A DNA stretch of 50,833 nucleotides from Candidatus Giovannonibacteria bacterium (lineage in GTDB: Bacteria; Patescibacteriota; Minisyncoccia; UBA11713; 2-01-FULL-45-33). The stretch's first letter is position 1. Every line of letters starts with the position of its first letter. Of the stretch, positions 38,758 to 47,142 are shown in pieces. The notes under the pieces are model-generated. The model made no database searches. It saw only the letters and a program-made list of their open reading frames with translations, and was not told the DNA's origin. The stretch is from assembly GCA_016176295.1 (NCBI GenBank), contig JACOXN010000010.1, forward strand, positions 1 through 50,833. The letters are read 5' to 3'. The translations under genes and the position numbers were made by a program.

Positions 38758-39207
38758 ATGTTGAAATATAAGGGTTTTTACCAATTAAGCCTTAATTATA
38801 TGAATTTTCTAATACTGGCAGCTATTACCGCATTCGTCACATTCCAGCAGATAGCCCACGCCCCGGGTTTGCCCTCGGCAGAGGCTTCTGAGCCGGCCCC
38901 TAAGGTTATAAAGGCAGAAGTGCCCAAAACCGCTTCCGGAAAGATCAAATTACCGGAAATACTTGAAAAAATAGCGTTTTGCGAATCCGGAGGAAGGCAG
39001 GTGGACGACAAAGGCAGAGTTATCATCGGAGCCATTAACAAATCTGATATTGGCAAGTACCAGATAAACAAAGAATATTGGCTCGCGCTTGCCGAAGATT
39101 TGGGGCACGATATCTACACCGAAGAGGGGAACCTGGCTATGGCTCTCGTGCTTTATGAAAAGTACGGCACCGCTCCATGGAAATCGTCCGAAAAATGCTG
39201 GAAATAA
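38758..39207 (+). CDS. Secreted lysozyme-like / transglycosylase-fold protein
   Basis: 149 residues from ATG 38758; ATG 38800 (signal peptide MNFLILAAITAFVTFQQIA...) is equally possible and would skip an odd 14-residue lead. After a signal peptide and Ala/Pro-rich region, the domain (about 65-149) starts LPEILEKIAFCESGGRQVD, where Glu in CESGG is the catalytic acid of lysozyme-like and resuscitation-promoting-factor-type folds, and continues GKYQINKEYW and NLAMALVLYEKYGTAPWKSS. It should cut peptidoglycan glycan chains outside the cell. It lies next to the giant PG-binding surface protein, so joint work on the wall is likely. It ends with a strong terminator. Confidence 0.85.
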   Translation: MLKYKGFYQLSLNYMNFLILAAITAFVTFQQIAHAPGLPSAEASEPAPKVIKAEVPKTASGKIKLPEILEKIAFCESGGRQVDDKGRVIIGAINKSDIGKYQINKEYWLALAEDLGHDIYTEEGNLAMALVLYEKYGTAPWKSSEKCWK

Positions 39208-39216
39208 TAAGTTTTA

Positions 39217-39251
39217 AAAAAACAATCCCGCGGACCGCGGGATTGTTTTTT
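39217..39251 (+). terminator. Rho-independent terminator
   Basis: 16-bp stem (39217-39232 with 39236-39251) with A-run and T-run; between the lysozyme-like gene and obg. Confidence 0.9.
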
Positions 39252-39268
39252 GTTTAGAGAAAAAAGTG

Positions 39269-39274
39269 TATACT
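39269..39274 (+). promoter_or_regulatory. -10 box of obg
   Basis: TATACT ends 10 bases before the ATG at 39285; leader about 3-4 bases. Confidence 0.45.
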
Positions 39275-39284
39275 CAGATAACTT

Positions 39285-40259
39285 ATGCTTATAGATGACG
39301 TAAAAATAAGAATTTCAGCCGGGCACGGAGGAAAAGGCAAAGTAGCCTTCAACACGGTTAAAATGAGCTTGGGCCCTACCGGGGCTTCGGGGGGAAGGGG
39401 CGGGAACGTTTACGCCGAAGGCGTGAGCGATCTTTCGGCTTTGGGCCAATTCCGGTTCAAAAAGGTTTTTGAGGCCGAGAGCGGCATGCCCGGCCAGGCG
39501 CAGTTCCGCGACGGCATTCACGGCAAAGATCTCGTATTAAAATTGCCGGTGGGAACCGTAATACACAATTTGACGTCTAATTCGGATACGGAAATCTCAA
39601 AGATAGGCGAAAAAATTCTTCTCGCGGAAGGAGGTTTCGGCGGGAAAGGTAATTATCATTTCCGTTCGCCCACCAACACCACTCCCAAAGAATTCCAGCC
39701 GGGCCTCCCCGGGGAGGAATTTGACCTCCATTTGGAATTGAAACTTATTGCCGACGTCGGATTTGTGGGATTGCCCAATGTAGGCAAATCCAGTCTTTTA
39801 AACGCTATTACCCGTGCCCAAAGCAAGGTCGCGAACTACCCGTTCACCACCCTTGAGCCCAATCTCGGAGTTTATTATGAGCTTATCCTCGCCGATATCC
39901 CCGGGCTTATTGAAGGATCATCGCAGGGCAAAGGGCTCGGTATAAAATTTCTAAAACATGTCGAGCGGACCGGTACGCTATTCCATTTTATTTCATCCGA
40001 ATCCGAAACCCCCGAAAAGGATTACCGGGTCATCCGCAATGAACTGGAAGAATACAATAAAGCTCTGCTAAAAAAAACTGAATATTTGTTCCTGACCAAA
40101 GCTGATCTTTTAACTCCGGCTGAAGTCAAAAAAAAGCTGGCTCTCCTCAGCAAAATATCGCCACAGGCGGTCGCCTTCTCAATTCATGATGAAGCCAGCC
40201 TAGGAAAAGTAAAGAAAATTCTAAACAAATTAAAAGATGACAAATTTATGTTAAAATAA
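39285..40259 (+). CDS. obg: GTPase Obg/CgtA (without C-terminal OCT domain)
   Basis: 324 residues. The N-terminal glycine-rich Obg fold (about 1-157) shows GPTGASGGRGGNVYAEG and the GKGNYHFRSPTN stretch. The GTPase domain (158-324) has G1 GLPNVGKSS, G2 with NYPFTT, G3 DIPGLIEG and G4 TKAD. The final OCT domain of the larger members is missing, which is common in the family. Obg binds the 50S subunit late in assembly and links ribosome maturation to nutritional state. The position close to the 23S-like RNA (13 kb away) is unlikely to be meaningful. Confidence 0.95.
   Translation: MLIDDVKIRISAGHGGKGKVAFNTVKMSLGPTGASGGRGGNVYAEGVSDLSALGQFRFKKVFEAESGMPGQAQFRDGIHGKDLVLKLPVGTVIHNLTSNSDTEISKIGEKILLAEGGFGGKGNYHFRSPTNTTPKEFQPGLPGEEFDLHLELKLIADVGFVGLPNVGKSSLLNAITRAQSKVANYPFTTLEPNLGVYYELILADIPGLIEGSSQGKGLGIKFLKHVERTGTLFHFISSESETPEKDYRVIRNELEEYNKALLKKTEYLFLTKADLLTPAEVKKKLALLSKISPQAVAFSIHDEASLGKVKKILNKLKDDKFMLK
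40252..40257 (+). promoter_or_regulatory. Extended -10 box inside the end of obg
   Basis: TGTTAAAAT; the hexamer ends 6 bases before the ATG at 40264, lying in the last codons of obg. The next gene thus has its own start. Confidence 0.5.
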
Positions 40260-40263
40260 TTAC

Positions 40264-40836
40264 ATGTTTACGACAAAAAATTTGGTTATCGGAATGGGCG
40301 TGCTTATTTTAATTATGCTTGGGCTTCTTTTATTTGTTGACAGTGATATAAAAAAAGCCGAAAACGAACAGCATAAAGTATATTCCAATCCTAAGTACGG
40401 TATCTCTTTTGAATACCCCGACAATTATTTTCTTAAAGAGGGCGAGGCCGGTAATGGCGAGCGTTATCATTACAATATCACTCTGGTAGAAGATACACCC
40501 GGCAATCGCGAGATGCTGTCAGGCAAGGTGGCGGGTGAAGGTCCGACCGCGATAACAGTGGATATATTTCAGAATAATCTTGATAATTTGAGTGTTGAGC
40601 AGTGGATAAGGACGACCAGTTTCTCTAATTTCAAGCTTTCAGACGAAAAACTGGGCACAACTACGGTGGGCGGCAGCGCGGCGCTGTCTTACTCTTGGGA
40701 CGGATTATATCGAGGTGACAGTCTGATATTCGCCCATAAAGAAAATATTGTCATGCTTTCAGCCACTTATCTTACGGCGGAAGACGCCATACTCAGAGAT
40801 TTTTCCGGAATAGTTTCAACTTTCGAACTCAAATAA
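40264..40836 (+). CDS. Membrane-anchored protein, PsbP-like outer domain
   Basis: 190 residues. Membrane helix about 9-26 (VIGMGVLILIMLGLLLFVD). The rest starts YSNPKYGISFEYPDNYFLKEG, resembling the PsbP/Mog1-type alpha-beta-alpha sandwich start, and ends AEDAILRDFSGIVSTFELK, a frequent closing for such domains. It sits on the outer membrane face; the fold often acts as an envelope scaffold. Function unknown. Confidence 0.75.
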   Translation: MFTTKNLVIGMGVLILIMLGLLLFVDSDIKKAENEQHKVYSNPKYGISFEYPDNYFLKEGEAGNGERYHYNITLVEDTPGNREMLSGKVAGEGPTAITVDIFQNNLDNLSVEQWIRTTSFSNFKLSDEKLGTTTVGGSAALSYSWDGLYRGDSLIFAHKENIVMLSATYLTAEDAILRDFSGIVSTFELK

Positions 40837-40910
40837 TATTCTCTGCGTGCGCCGGCTTTTCTTAATTTTAAAATCAATTCAACGCTAAAATAAGAAAATA
40901 AAATCTGTGG

Positions 40911-40916
40911 TACAAT
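40911..40916 (+). promoter_or_regulatory. Extended -10 box of the antiporter gene
   Basis: TGGTACAAT; the hexamer ends 8 bases before the ATG at 40925. Confidence 0.55.
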
Positions 40917-40924
40917 AATTATTA

Positions 40925-42637
40925 ATGGCCACGGGATTATTCACTGAATTTGGATTGATACTGATCATAGCGAGCTTCATGTCGCTTTTGATGCGCCTGC
41001 TTCGCCAGCCGCTCATCATCGGCCATATTCTCACGGGTTTGGTTGTGGGACCTTTAGTGTTGAATGTGCTTCATTCGGGAGAGATTTTTAAATTTTTCGG
41101 TGAAATAGGAATCGCTTTTCTGCTTTTTACGGTGGGTTTAAGCCTCAACCCCAGAATACTGAAAGACTACGGTAAGGTCGCGCTTATTTCCGGCATTGGA
41201 CAGGTTGTCATTACGTCGCTGACAGGTTTAGGAATTCTCCTCCTTTTGGGATTCAGCCTGGTTTCTTCGGTATATATATCCATTGCGCTCGCATTTTCCA
41301 GTACCATCATAATCTTGAAGCTCATTTCCGACAAAGGCGACCTTGAAAAACTCTATGCCAAGATCGCCATAGGCTTTTTACTGGTGCAGGATCTGATTGC
41401 AATAGTTCTGCTCTTTTCCATACCGATAATTTCAGTCAAATCCGGTTCTTTGGGAGACCTCACGCTCCTTTTGGGGCGCGCCGTCGGGTTCGCAATCATG
41501 GTTTTTCTTTTTTCGCGGTATGTTCTTGTCCGCCTTCACGCGTCCTTCGAACGTTCACCGGAATTTCTTTTTCTCGCTTCGGCAGCCTGGGGCCTGGGCA
41601 TTGCCCTTATTTTCAGAAAAATTGGAATGTCGATTGAGGCGGGAGCTTTGATTGCCGGTGTGGCGCTTTCGCTTCTGCCATCACGCGAAGAGATACATTC
41701 TAAATTTATCCCTATCCGTGATTTTTTTATAGTCATTTTCTTCGTCGTTTTGGGGGCAGAAATAGTGTTGGGTGACTGGCAGACCTTTTTATTCCCGGCC
41801 ATACTGCTTTCACTTATGGTTCTGATTTTAAATCCGGTCATTATGATGATGATTCTCGGCGTAATGGGGTACCGCCGGAAAACTAGCCTGCAGACTGGCT
41901 TTACAGTAGCGCAAATTAGCGAGTTCTCTCTGATTCTTGTCGCGCTCGGAGTCTCCCTCGGACACGTCACCAACGAAGAGCTTTCGATGGTGACGCTCAT
42001 TGGAATAATTACAATATTCGGCTCGTCTTATCTGGTCCTTTACTCAGATTGGTGGTACAGAATTCTCCGACCCTACATTAAAATATTCGAAAGAAAACAA
42101 CCCATTGAACGGCCGGAAGAAAATAAATCTTATGATTTCGTACTTATTGGCGGTTCACGCATCGGTTCCGATTTCATAGATATGTTCCGCAATAACGGTG
42201 GGAACCTGCTCGTAGTCGACCACGACCCGGAAGTTGTCTCGTGGCTGGAAACCGAAAGAATAGACTATGAACTTGGTGACGCCGGCGATATTGATTTTTT
42301 GGATTCATTGAAATTGAAGACTGCTAAACTGGTGGTTTCCACCGTACCGGATTTTGATGTCAATTTGCTTATTCTCGAAATGAGCCTTACGGAGGGGAGA
42401 GGACCCACGGTAATGGCCGTAGCGCATAGCATCTCAAACGCTCTTGGACTTTACGAAGCCGGCGCGAGTTATGTGATACTGCCGCATTTTTTGGGAGGAA
42501 AATATGCTTCCGATATCGCGCTTCAATTCGTAAAGGCTGCCAGGGACGTAAGCGAAATACGTGCGGAACACGTCCACGAGCTTGAACATCGGGCTCGCCG
42601 CGGGCACGAACACCCGGTAGTGGAACGCTACCGCTAA
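40925..42637 (+). CDS. CPA2 cation/proton antiporter with TrkA-N domain (KefB/C-like)
   Basis: 570 residues. About 12 membrane helices in residues 1-385 (opening FTEFGLILIIASFMSLLMRLLRQ; GHILTGLVVGPLV) are followed by a RCK/TrkA-N Rossmann domain (about 400-520: FVLIGGSRIGSDFIDMFRNN, then LVVDHDPEVVSWLE and VSTVPDFDVNLLI). This is monovalent cation:proton antiport of the CPA2 type (K+ or Na+), gated by a ligand such as NAD(H) on the cytoplasmic domain. A final His-rich tail (EHVHELEHRARRGHEHP) is unusual and could bind metal. It is the only ion transporter seen in the window. No subunit gene is near. Confidence 0.93.
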   Translation: MATGLFTEFGLILIIASFMSLLMRLLRQPLIIGHILTGLVVGPLVLNVLHSGEIFKFFGEIGIAFLLFTVGLSLNPRILKDYGKVALISGIGQVVITSLTGLGILLLLGFSLVSSVYISIALAFSSTIIILKLISDKGDLEKLYAKIAIGFLLVQDLIAIVLLFSIPIISVKSGSLGDLTLLLGRAVGFAIMVFLFSRYVLVRLHASFERSPEFLFLASAAWGLGIALIFRKIGMSIEAGALIAGVALSLLPSREEIHSKFIPIRDFFIVIFFVVLGAEIVLGDWQTFLFPAILLSLMVLILNPVIMMMILGVMGYRRKTSLQTGFTVAQISEFSLILVALGVSLGHVTNEELSMVTLIGIITIFGSSYLVLYSDWWYRILRPYIKIFERKQPIERPEENKSYDFVLIGGSRIGSDFIDMFRNNGGNLLVVDHDPEVVSWLETERIDYELGDAGDIDFLDSLKLKTAKLVVSTVPDFDVNLLILEMSLTEGRGPTVMAVAHSISNALGLYEAGASYVILPHFLGGKYASDIALQFVKAARDVSEIRAEHVHELEHRARRGHEHPVVERYR

Positions 42638-42713
42638 AAATTCATTAATATTCACTTGACTTTTTAAAAAATTGCGCTACACTTCTTTCATAAAACCATG
42701 GAGGAGGGCAGTA

Positions 42714-42917
42714 ATGTCTGAAGATAGGGAAGAAATGGTTAAGAACATCGACCGCCGGATAATTGCCGACTATATAGCGCGCGATCCGGTCGGACGAGGG
42801 CTTACGAAGGAGGCGCGGGAGGCCGCAATACTTCACGCGCTAAGCGTAAGGCCAAAAGAAATCGGCTACCCTGAAGCCGTGCAAATGGGTATCAAGCACG
42901 CGGCTTCAAATGTCTAA
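42714..42917 (+). CDS. Hypothetical small soluble protein
   Basis: 67 residues from ATG 42714. A strong GGAGGAGGG Shine-Dalgarno lies 4-12 bases upstream, which decides this start over one at 42672. It is helical and charged (EEMVKNIDRRIIADYIARD, then TKEAREAAILHALSVRPKEIGYPEAVQMG). No named domain recognised. It has its own -10 (TACACT) and terminator (42933-42957), so it is a single-gene unit. Confidence 0.7.
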   Translation: MSEDREEMVKNIDRRIIADYIARDPVGRGLTKEAREAAILHALSVRPKEIGYPEAVQMGIKHAASNV

Positions 42918-42932
42918 AGCGATACCCGGTTC

Positions 42933-42957
42933 AAAGAGCTAATAGGCTCTTTTTTTG
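42933..42957 (+). terminator. Terminator
   Basis: AAAGAGC (42933-42939) pairs with GCTCTTT (42946-42952), followed by more T; between the 42714 gene and the convergent msrB. Confidence 0.85.
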
Positions 42958-42985
42958 TTTTACTTGACGTTAAATCCCAATTAAT

Positions 42986-43378
42986 TTATGTTTTTTTGAA
43001 ATCCAAAGCGCAGGAATTTATGCAGAATCTTTTGCCGGAGGGCTTCGGCCCGTCATAAAAAAGATGACCCAAATGCGAATCGCAATTAGAACAGACAACC
43101 TCTATCCTGTGCATTCCCGAAGCCTTGTCGTCGTGAAGTTCAACCGCATCATTGTGCAAGATATCAAAAAAACTCGGCCATCCCGTGCCGGAATCGAATT
43201 TCGCATCCGAGGAAAATATAGTAGCACCGCAGGCCCGGCAGTGGTATGTGCCGTCCTCGTGCGTATCCCAATACTTCCCGGTAAATGCCGGTTCAGTGCC
43301 TTTGCCTCTTAACACGCTATACTCTTCAGGAGAAAGCTCCTTCTTCCATTCCTCTTCGCTTTTATCCAGCTTTTCCAT
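42986..43378 (-). CDS. msrB: Peptide-methionine (R)-S-oxide reductase
   Basis: 130 residues, the normal MsrB length without fused MsrA. Two zinc CxxC pairs (CRAC and CSNC) are present, and the catalytic cysteine lies in RFCINSCALDF, in the position of the usual RYCINSASL. Other family marks are KYWDTHEDGTYHC, SGTGWPSF and GHLFYDGPKPSGKR. It repairs the R-form of methionine sulphoxide in proteins, with thioredoxin as donor. With the peroxiredoxin it forms a defence against oxidants. A TGATAAGAT box ends 5 bases before the ATG, overlapping a GAGG, so leaderless or SD initiation is possible. Confidence 0.96.
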   Translation of the reverse strand: MEKLDKSEEEWKKELSPEEYSVLRGKGTEPAFTGKYWDTHEDGTYHCRACGATIFSSDAKFDSGTGWPSFFDILHNDAVELHDDKASGMHRIEVVCSNCDSHLGHLFYDGPKPSGKRFCINSCALDFKKT

Positions 43379-43409
43379 GCCTCATCTTATCATAATAGAG
43401 CTGAAATGG

Positions 43410-43415
43410 TATGGT
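43410..43415 (+). promoter_or_regulatory. Extended -10 box of the nuclease gene
   Basis: TGGTATGGT; the hexamer ends exactly 6 bases before the ATG at 43422. It decides the start against longer frames. Confidence 0.5.
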
Positions 43416-43421
43416 TTGTAC

Positions 43422-44855
43422 ATGGACGGAGAAATAAAAAAAATCGTCTTCACTCCTTCGCTCTTTTACCATTATTCTATTTGTCCGCATTGGATTTGGA
43501 ACGATATTTACGGAGACCCGGAAAAAAAGAAAGAAATTTCGGAGTTCACTTCAAAAATTCTTGAAGAAGGGGTTCTGCACGAAGAAAAATATATCCAGGG
43601 ACTTGACGCAGTAAAAATCGAAACTAAAGACGTGGCCGAAGGTTTCAAAGAAACCTTGAAACATATGAAAAAAGGTGCCCCTCTTATTTATCAGGGGTCC
43701 ATACAGGCGGAGATCGACGGCGTCCAATTCCGCGGAAGGCCTGACCTTTTGGAAAAACACGACGGGAAGTCGCAATTCGGAAACTGGTTCTACGCGCCCG
43801 TTGACATTAAAAGCAGCCGTGAATTAAAACCGGAGCACCTTATGCAACTGGCTCTTTACGGAATGATATTGGAAAGAATTCAAAACTTTTTTCCGGAAGA
43901 AGTCTCTATCATTAACCGCGATTTTACGCATGTCAGGCACATATTGACCCTGCTTGACCGGGATAAGACCAAAAAAAAGATAAATGATATTTTAGCCGTC
44001 ATCCGAGGAGCCAAGCCGCCCCTCACATTGACAAGCGCCTGCCACAACAGCAATCCCTGGTGGGGGGAATGCTTAAAGGAAGCCGTAGAAAAAAATGATT
44101 TGGCGCTCATATATAACTTCAATTCAAAAGCTTTCGATGACCTCCGCGCAAACGGAATAAATACGGTTGCGGATCTCGCGCATGCCGACCTATCACTGCT
44201 CCCGAAAATCAGATTCGCCTCGCCCGAAGTGCTGGATAAAAAGAGGATGCAAGCAAAAGCCCTTATTGAAAAAAAAGTTATACGTCTTTCCAGCATTGAA
44301 ATGCCAGAGGCGCCGCTCAAAATATTCTTTGACATTGAGGGAGACCCTTTTCTTAATGTCGAGTATCTCTTCGGATTTTGGATAAGTGAAGCGGGGCGCG
44401 ACCCTTATTATAAATATTTTCTGGCCGAGAAACCTGAGGAGGAGGGAAAAATGTGGCAGGAATTCCTACTTTGGGTAAAAAACCTGCCCGAAAACTACAA
44501 AGTTTATCATTATCATCATTATGAAAGCGTAAAACTCAAACAGCTCGGCGAGAGATATTCGCGGATACCCGAGCTTCAAATTTTTGAAAATAGCATGTTT
44601 GACATGGCAAAAATGGTCATGGAATCGGTTATTTTTCCGGTCTATTTTTATTCCATTAAGGATATTGCCAAATATCTCGGTTTTTCCTGGAGACACGAAA
44701 AAGCCGGAGGAGCCCAAAGCATCCTTTGGTATGAAGAATGGCTCGAAAAAAAAGACAGGGGCGTTTTGGAGGATGTTATCAAATATAACGAAGATGATGT
44801 AAGAGCGACAGAATTCCTGTATGAGTGGCTGAAAAACCCGCAAAACAACAAATAA
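43422..44855 (+). CDS. TM0106-family RecB-like nuclease with RNase H-like domain
   Basis: 477 residues from ATG 43422; longer in-frame starts overlap msrB and are rejected. The N-terminal half is a PD-(D/E)XK domain, with FTPSLFYHYSICPHWIW at the start, GRPDLLEK and the catalytic VDIKSSRE, typical of RecB-like exonuclease domains (Cas4 relatives). A linker carries helix-hairpin-like AHADLSLLPKI. The C-terminal third is RNase_H-like YprB type: IFFDIEGDPFLN (first Asp-Glu pair) and later YNEDDVRATEFL. The pair of nuclease folds is known in TM0106 proteins, whose job in DNA repair or defence is unclear. No CRISPR or restriction gene is around. Confidence 0.88.
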   Translation: MDGEIKKIVFTPSLFYHYSICPHWIWNDIYGDPEKKKEISEFTSKILEEGVLHEEKYIQGLDAVKIETKDVAEGFKETLKHMKKGAPLIYQGSIQAEIDGVQFRGRPDLLEKHDGKSQFGNWFYAPVDIKSSRELKPEHLMQLALYGMILERIQNFFPEEVSIINRDFTHVRHILTLLDRDKTKKKINDILAVIRGAKPPLTLTSACHNSNPWWGECLKEAVEKNDLALIYNFNSKAFDDLRANGINTVADLAHADLSLLPKIRFASPEVLDKKRMQAKALIEKKVIRLSSIEMPEAPLKIFFDIEGDPFLNVEYLFGFWISEAGRDPYYKYFLAEKPEEEGKMWQEFLLWVKNLPENYKVYHYHHYESVKLKQLGERYSRIPELQIFENSMFDMAKMVMESVIFPVYFYSIKDIAKYLGFSWRHEKAGGAQSILWYEEWLEKKDRGVLEDVIKYNEDDVRATEFLYEWLKNPQNNK

Positions 44856-44859
44856 GTGC

Positions 44860-44865
44860 TACAAT
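44860..44865 (+). promoter_or_regulatory. Extended -10 box of the GH13 gene
   Basis: TGCTACAAT; the hexamer ends 6 bases before the ATG at 44872. Leaderless transcript predicted. Confidence 0.6.
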
Positions 44866-44871
44866 AAACCC

Positions 44872-46161
44872 ATGTGGTGGAAAGATGCGGTTTTTTACGA
44901 AACCTACGTGGATAAGTTCGCAGGCAATTTTAATCAATTCGCAAACCGCCTTGATTACCTAAAAAAATTAGGCATAGATTGCATACATATACTCCCTCAC
45001 TATCCGTCACCAATGATTGATGACGGCTACGACGTTTCCGATTACATGAACGTAAGGGAAGACCTCGGCACTCTGGAAAATTTTGATTTTTTTATCTCCG
45101 AGGCAAAAAGAATGGGCATAAGGATAATGATTGACCTCGTGCTCAACCACGTGTCGACCATTCATCCCTGGTTTCTTGAGGCAAAGAGCACAGCCACAAA
45201 CAAAAAAAGAAATTTCTTTCTTTGGAGCAAAACGGGAACCGAGTTCAAGGACGCAGAAAACCCCTTCATCGATTTAAAGCCGAGGAACTGGATATATGAT
45301 GAAACAACAGGCGAGTATTTTTTTTCGACTTTTTACCCCGAACAGGCGGATCTGAACTGGGATAATGCCGAAGTTTTTTCGGAAATGATGAAAGTCATCG
45401 ATTTTTGGGCTTCGCGCGGTGTAGACGGCTTCCGCCTCGACGCAGTTTCCCACCTCATAAAAAGAGAGGGGACGAATTCAAAATGTCTGCCGGAGACACA
45501 CAGGGTAATAAAAAACATCCGCGCTTATCTCGACCGCCGTTGGCCGAACCGCGCTCTTCTCGCGGAAGTGCATGAATCCATGGATAAGGTCAGGGAATTT
45601 TTCGGCAACGGGGATGAAGCGCATTTAGTTTATAATTTCCCCCTCGCTGAAAAAATATTCCTTTCGTTGCTAAGGAACGACCGCGAAGCAATTCTCCCTG
45701 TTTTGGAAGCATCCACCGGAATCCCCGCCAACTGCCAGTGGGCCACTTTTTTAAGGAACCACGACGAATTGTCGCTTGCCACATTGGATGAGCATGAATA
45801 TTACGAATTCATCCGTGCGTACGATCCGGAGGAAAAGAATATATTCGGAAGAGGTGTTTCCCTACGGGTAGCGGACCTTTGCTCCGGTGACAAAACGAAA
45901 ATTGTCAGCGCATTCCAAACGCTTTTTAACTGTTCAGGCTCTCCCATTATATATTACGGGGACGAGATTGGCATGAAAAATTTGCCGTTGTTGGAAGAAG
46001 CAGACAACAGAAGAGCGGGTAGGGGGCCTTTTGACTGGTCCTTGGCTTTAAAATGCGCCGCAGATCCGGATTCCGTACTGAGCAAAATATCAGAACTGGT
46101 CAAGACAAGGAAAACTATTCCGTCAAGACTTATCGAGGAAAAAGAGAAAATTTCGACATAA
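44872..46161 (+). CDS. GH13 alpha-amylase family glycosidase
   Basis: 429 residues, intracellular (no signal peptide). The (beta/alpha)8 barrel opens WWKDAVFYETYVDKFAG. The conserved regions are visible: DLVLNHVS (region I), GFRLDAVSH with the nucleophile Asp (region II), LLAEVHES with the acid Glu (region III), and FLRNHDEL with the third Asp (region IV). It is closest in look to trehalose synthase / amylosucrase-type GH13 enzymes. The usual C-terminal beta domain is missing or very short. The enzyme breaks or rearranges alpha-glucans or disaccharides such as trehalose or maltose. The substrate is not shown by the sequence. Confidence 0.92.
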   Translation: MWWKDAVFYETYVDKFAGNFNQFANRLDYLKKLGIDCIHILPHYPSPMIDDGYDVSDYMNVREDLGTLENFDFFISEAKRMGIRIMIDLVLNHVSTIHPWFLEAKSTATNKKRNFFLWSKTGTEFKDAENPFIDLKPRNWIYDETTGEYFFSTFYPEQADLNWDNAEVFSEMMKVIDFWASRGVDGFRLDAVSHLIKREGTNSKCLPETHRVIKNIRAYLDRRWPNRALLAEVHESMDKVREFFGNGDEAHLVYNFPLAEKIFLSLLRNDREAILPVLEASTGIPANCQWATFLRNHDELSLATLDEHEYYEFIRAYDPEEKNIFGRGVSLRVADLCSGDKTKIVSAFQTLFNCSGSPIIYYGDEIGMKNLPLLEEADNRRAGRGPFDWSLALKCAADPDSVLSKISELVKTRKTIPSRLIEEKEKIST

Positions 46162-46162
46162 A

Positions 46163-46168
46163 TATAAT
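46163..46168 (+). promoter_or_regulatory. -10 box of the VIT1-type gene
   Basis: TATAAT ends 8 bases before the ATG at 46177. Confidence 0.5.
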
Positions 46169-46176
46169 TTTACGTC

Positions 46177-47136
46177 ATGATCAACTACGAAAAAAAATTC
46201 AGGCGTCTTCTTGTTTTGGATGAGCTTTTTGACCTTACTCTTTACAGGGGAATTAAAAAATATGCAAAAAAAGAGACCGCGCGGATGCTTGAAGAACTAA
46301 TAGCGGTAGAGGAGGGACATCTCAAATTTTGGAAAGATTTTTTCAACGAGCATTCCTATAAAAGTTTGGGCCTTTTGCGCAGAATAAAATTACTGGCCTT
46401 AATATCTATTGCTCGGATATTCAAAGAACCGGGAATCTTTCTTATACTGGAAGCGATTGAAGTTTACGGAATTCAGAAATATCTCAAAGTCTGGGAAGTC
46501 TACAAAGATGATGAAGAATTAAAAAAAGCACTGGAAAATATTTTACGCGATGAGTTCAAGCACGAGGACGCCATATTATCACGCGTATCATCGCGCAAAA
46601 TGCATCCCGAAAGAATTCGCGACATTTTTCTCGGTTTCAACGACGGCTTGGTGGAAATACTCGGAGCCGTTAGCGGTTTTTTTGCGGCTTTTCATTCGGC
46701 TTCTTCGGTTTTAGTGGCCAGTTTTATGGTCGCGGTTGCGGGCGCCATTTCAATGGGAGCCGGCGCCTACGTAGCTCTTGGTTCAAGCAAGGAAGTCGAA
46801 GATGTGGAGATAAGAAAAAAAACATTTCTGGGAGAACAAATACCGGGCGGCATAAACCGGACCCGCCCTTTTTCATCATCATTAGTAGTCGGAATTTCAT
46901 ATTTCATCGGAGCAGTGGTGCCGATTATCCCTGTAATCGCCGGCGCCCAAACACTGCTCTTTCCGCTCATCGGAGCCGCTTTGATAGTTTCTGCCGCCTC
47001 TTTCGTCCTGGCTTTTCTTTCGGGCATGGAAACAAGGCGGCGGATAGTCGTTAATCTGGGAATTCTTGCATTTGCCGTTCTCTTCACTTATTTCATAGGC
47101 ATTTGGGCTAAAACTTTTTGGGGAGTAACTATCTGA
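46177..47136 (+). CDS. Ferritin-like domain fused to VIT1/CCC1-type metal transporter
   Basis: 319 residues. Residues about 1-140 form a ferritin-like (erythrin) helical bundle with iron ligands in LIAVEEGHLKFWKDF (ExxH) and RDEFKHEDAIL (ExxH). The rest is a five-helix VIT1/CCC1 transporter, with FLGFNDGLVEILGAVSGFF and ISMGAGAYVAL signature stretches. The joined erythrin-VIT architecture is known (MbfA type), exporting iron or manganese from the cytoplasm to protect from toxic Fe2+. It works in the membrane with the ferritin domain in the cytoplasm. No Fur or IRR gene is near. It begins a run of three genes toward the GT2 gene. Confidence 0.93.
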   Translation: MINYEKKFRRLLVLDELFDLTLYRGIKKYAKKETARMLEELIAVEEGHLKFWKDFFNEHSYKSLGLLRRIKLLALISIARIFKEPGIFLILEAIEVYGIQKYLKVWEVYKDDEELKKALENILRDEFKHEDAILSRVSSRKMHPERIRDIFLGFNDGLVEILGAVSGFFAAFHSASSVLVASFMVAVAGAISMGAGAYVALGSSKEVEDVEIRKKTFLGEQIPGGINRTRPFSSSLVVGISYFIGAVVPIIPVIAGAQTLLFPLIGAALIVSAASFVLAFLSGMETRRRIVVNLGILAFAVLFTYFIGIWAKTFWGVTI

Positions 47137-47142
47137 ATATTC

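Noticed and set aside
43152-43421. Longer N-terminus of the TM0106-type nuclease
   Set aside because: It would run antisense through most of msrB; the -10 box 6 bases before ATG 43422 and the family N-terminus support the shorter start.
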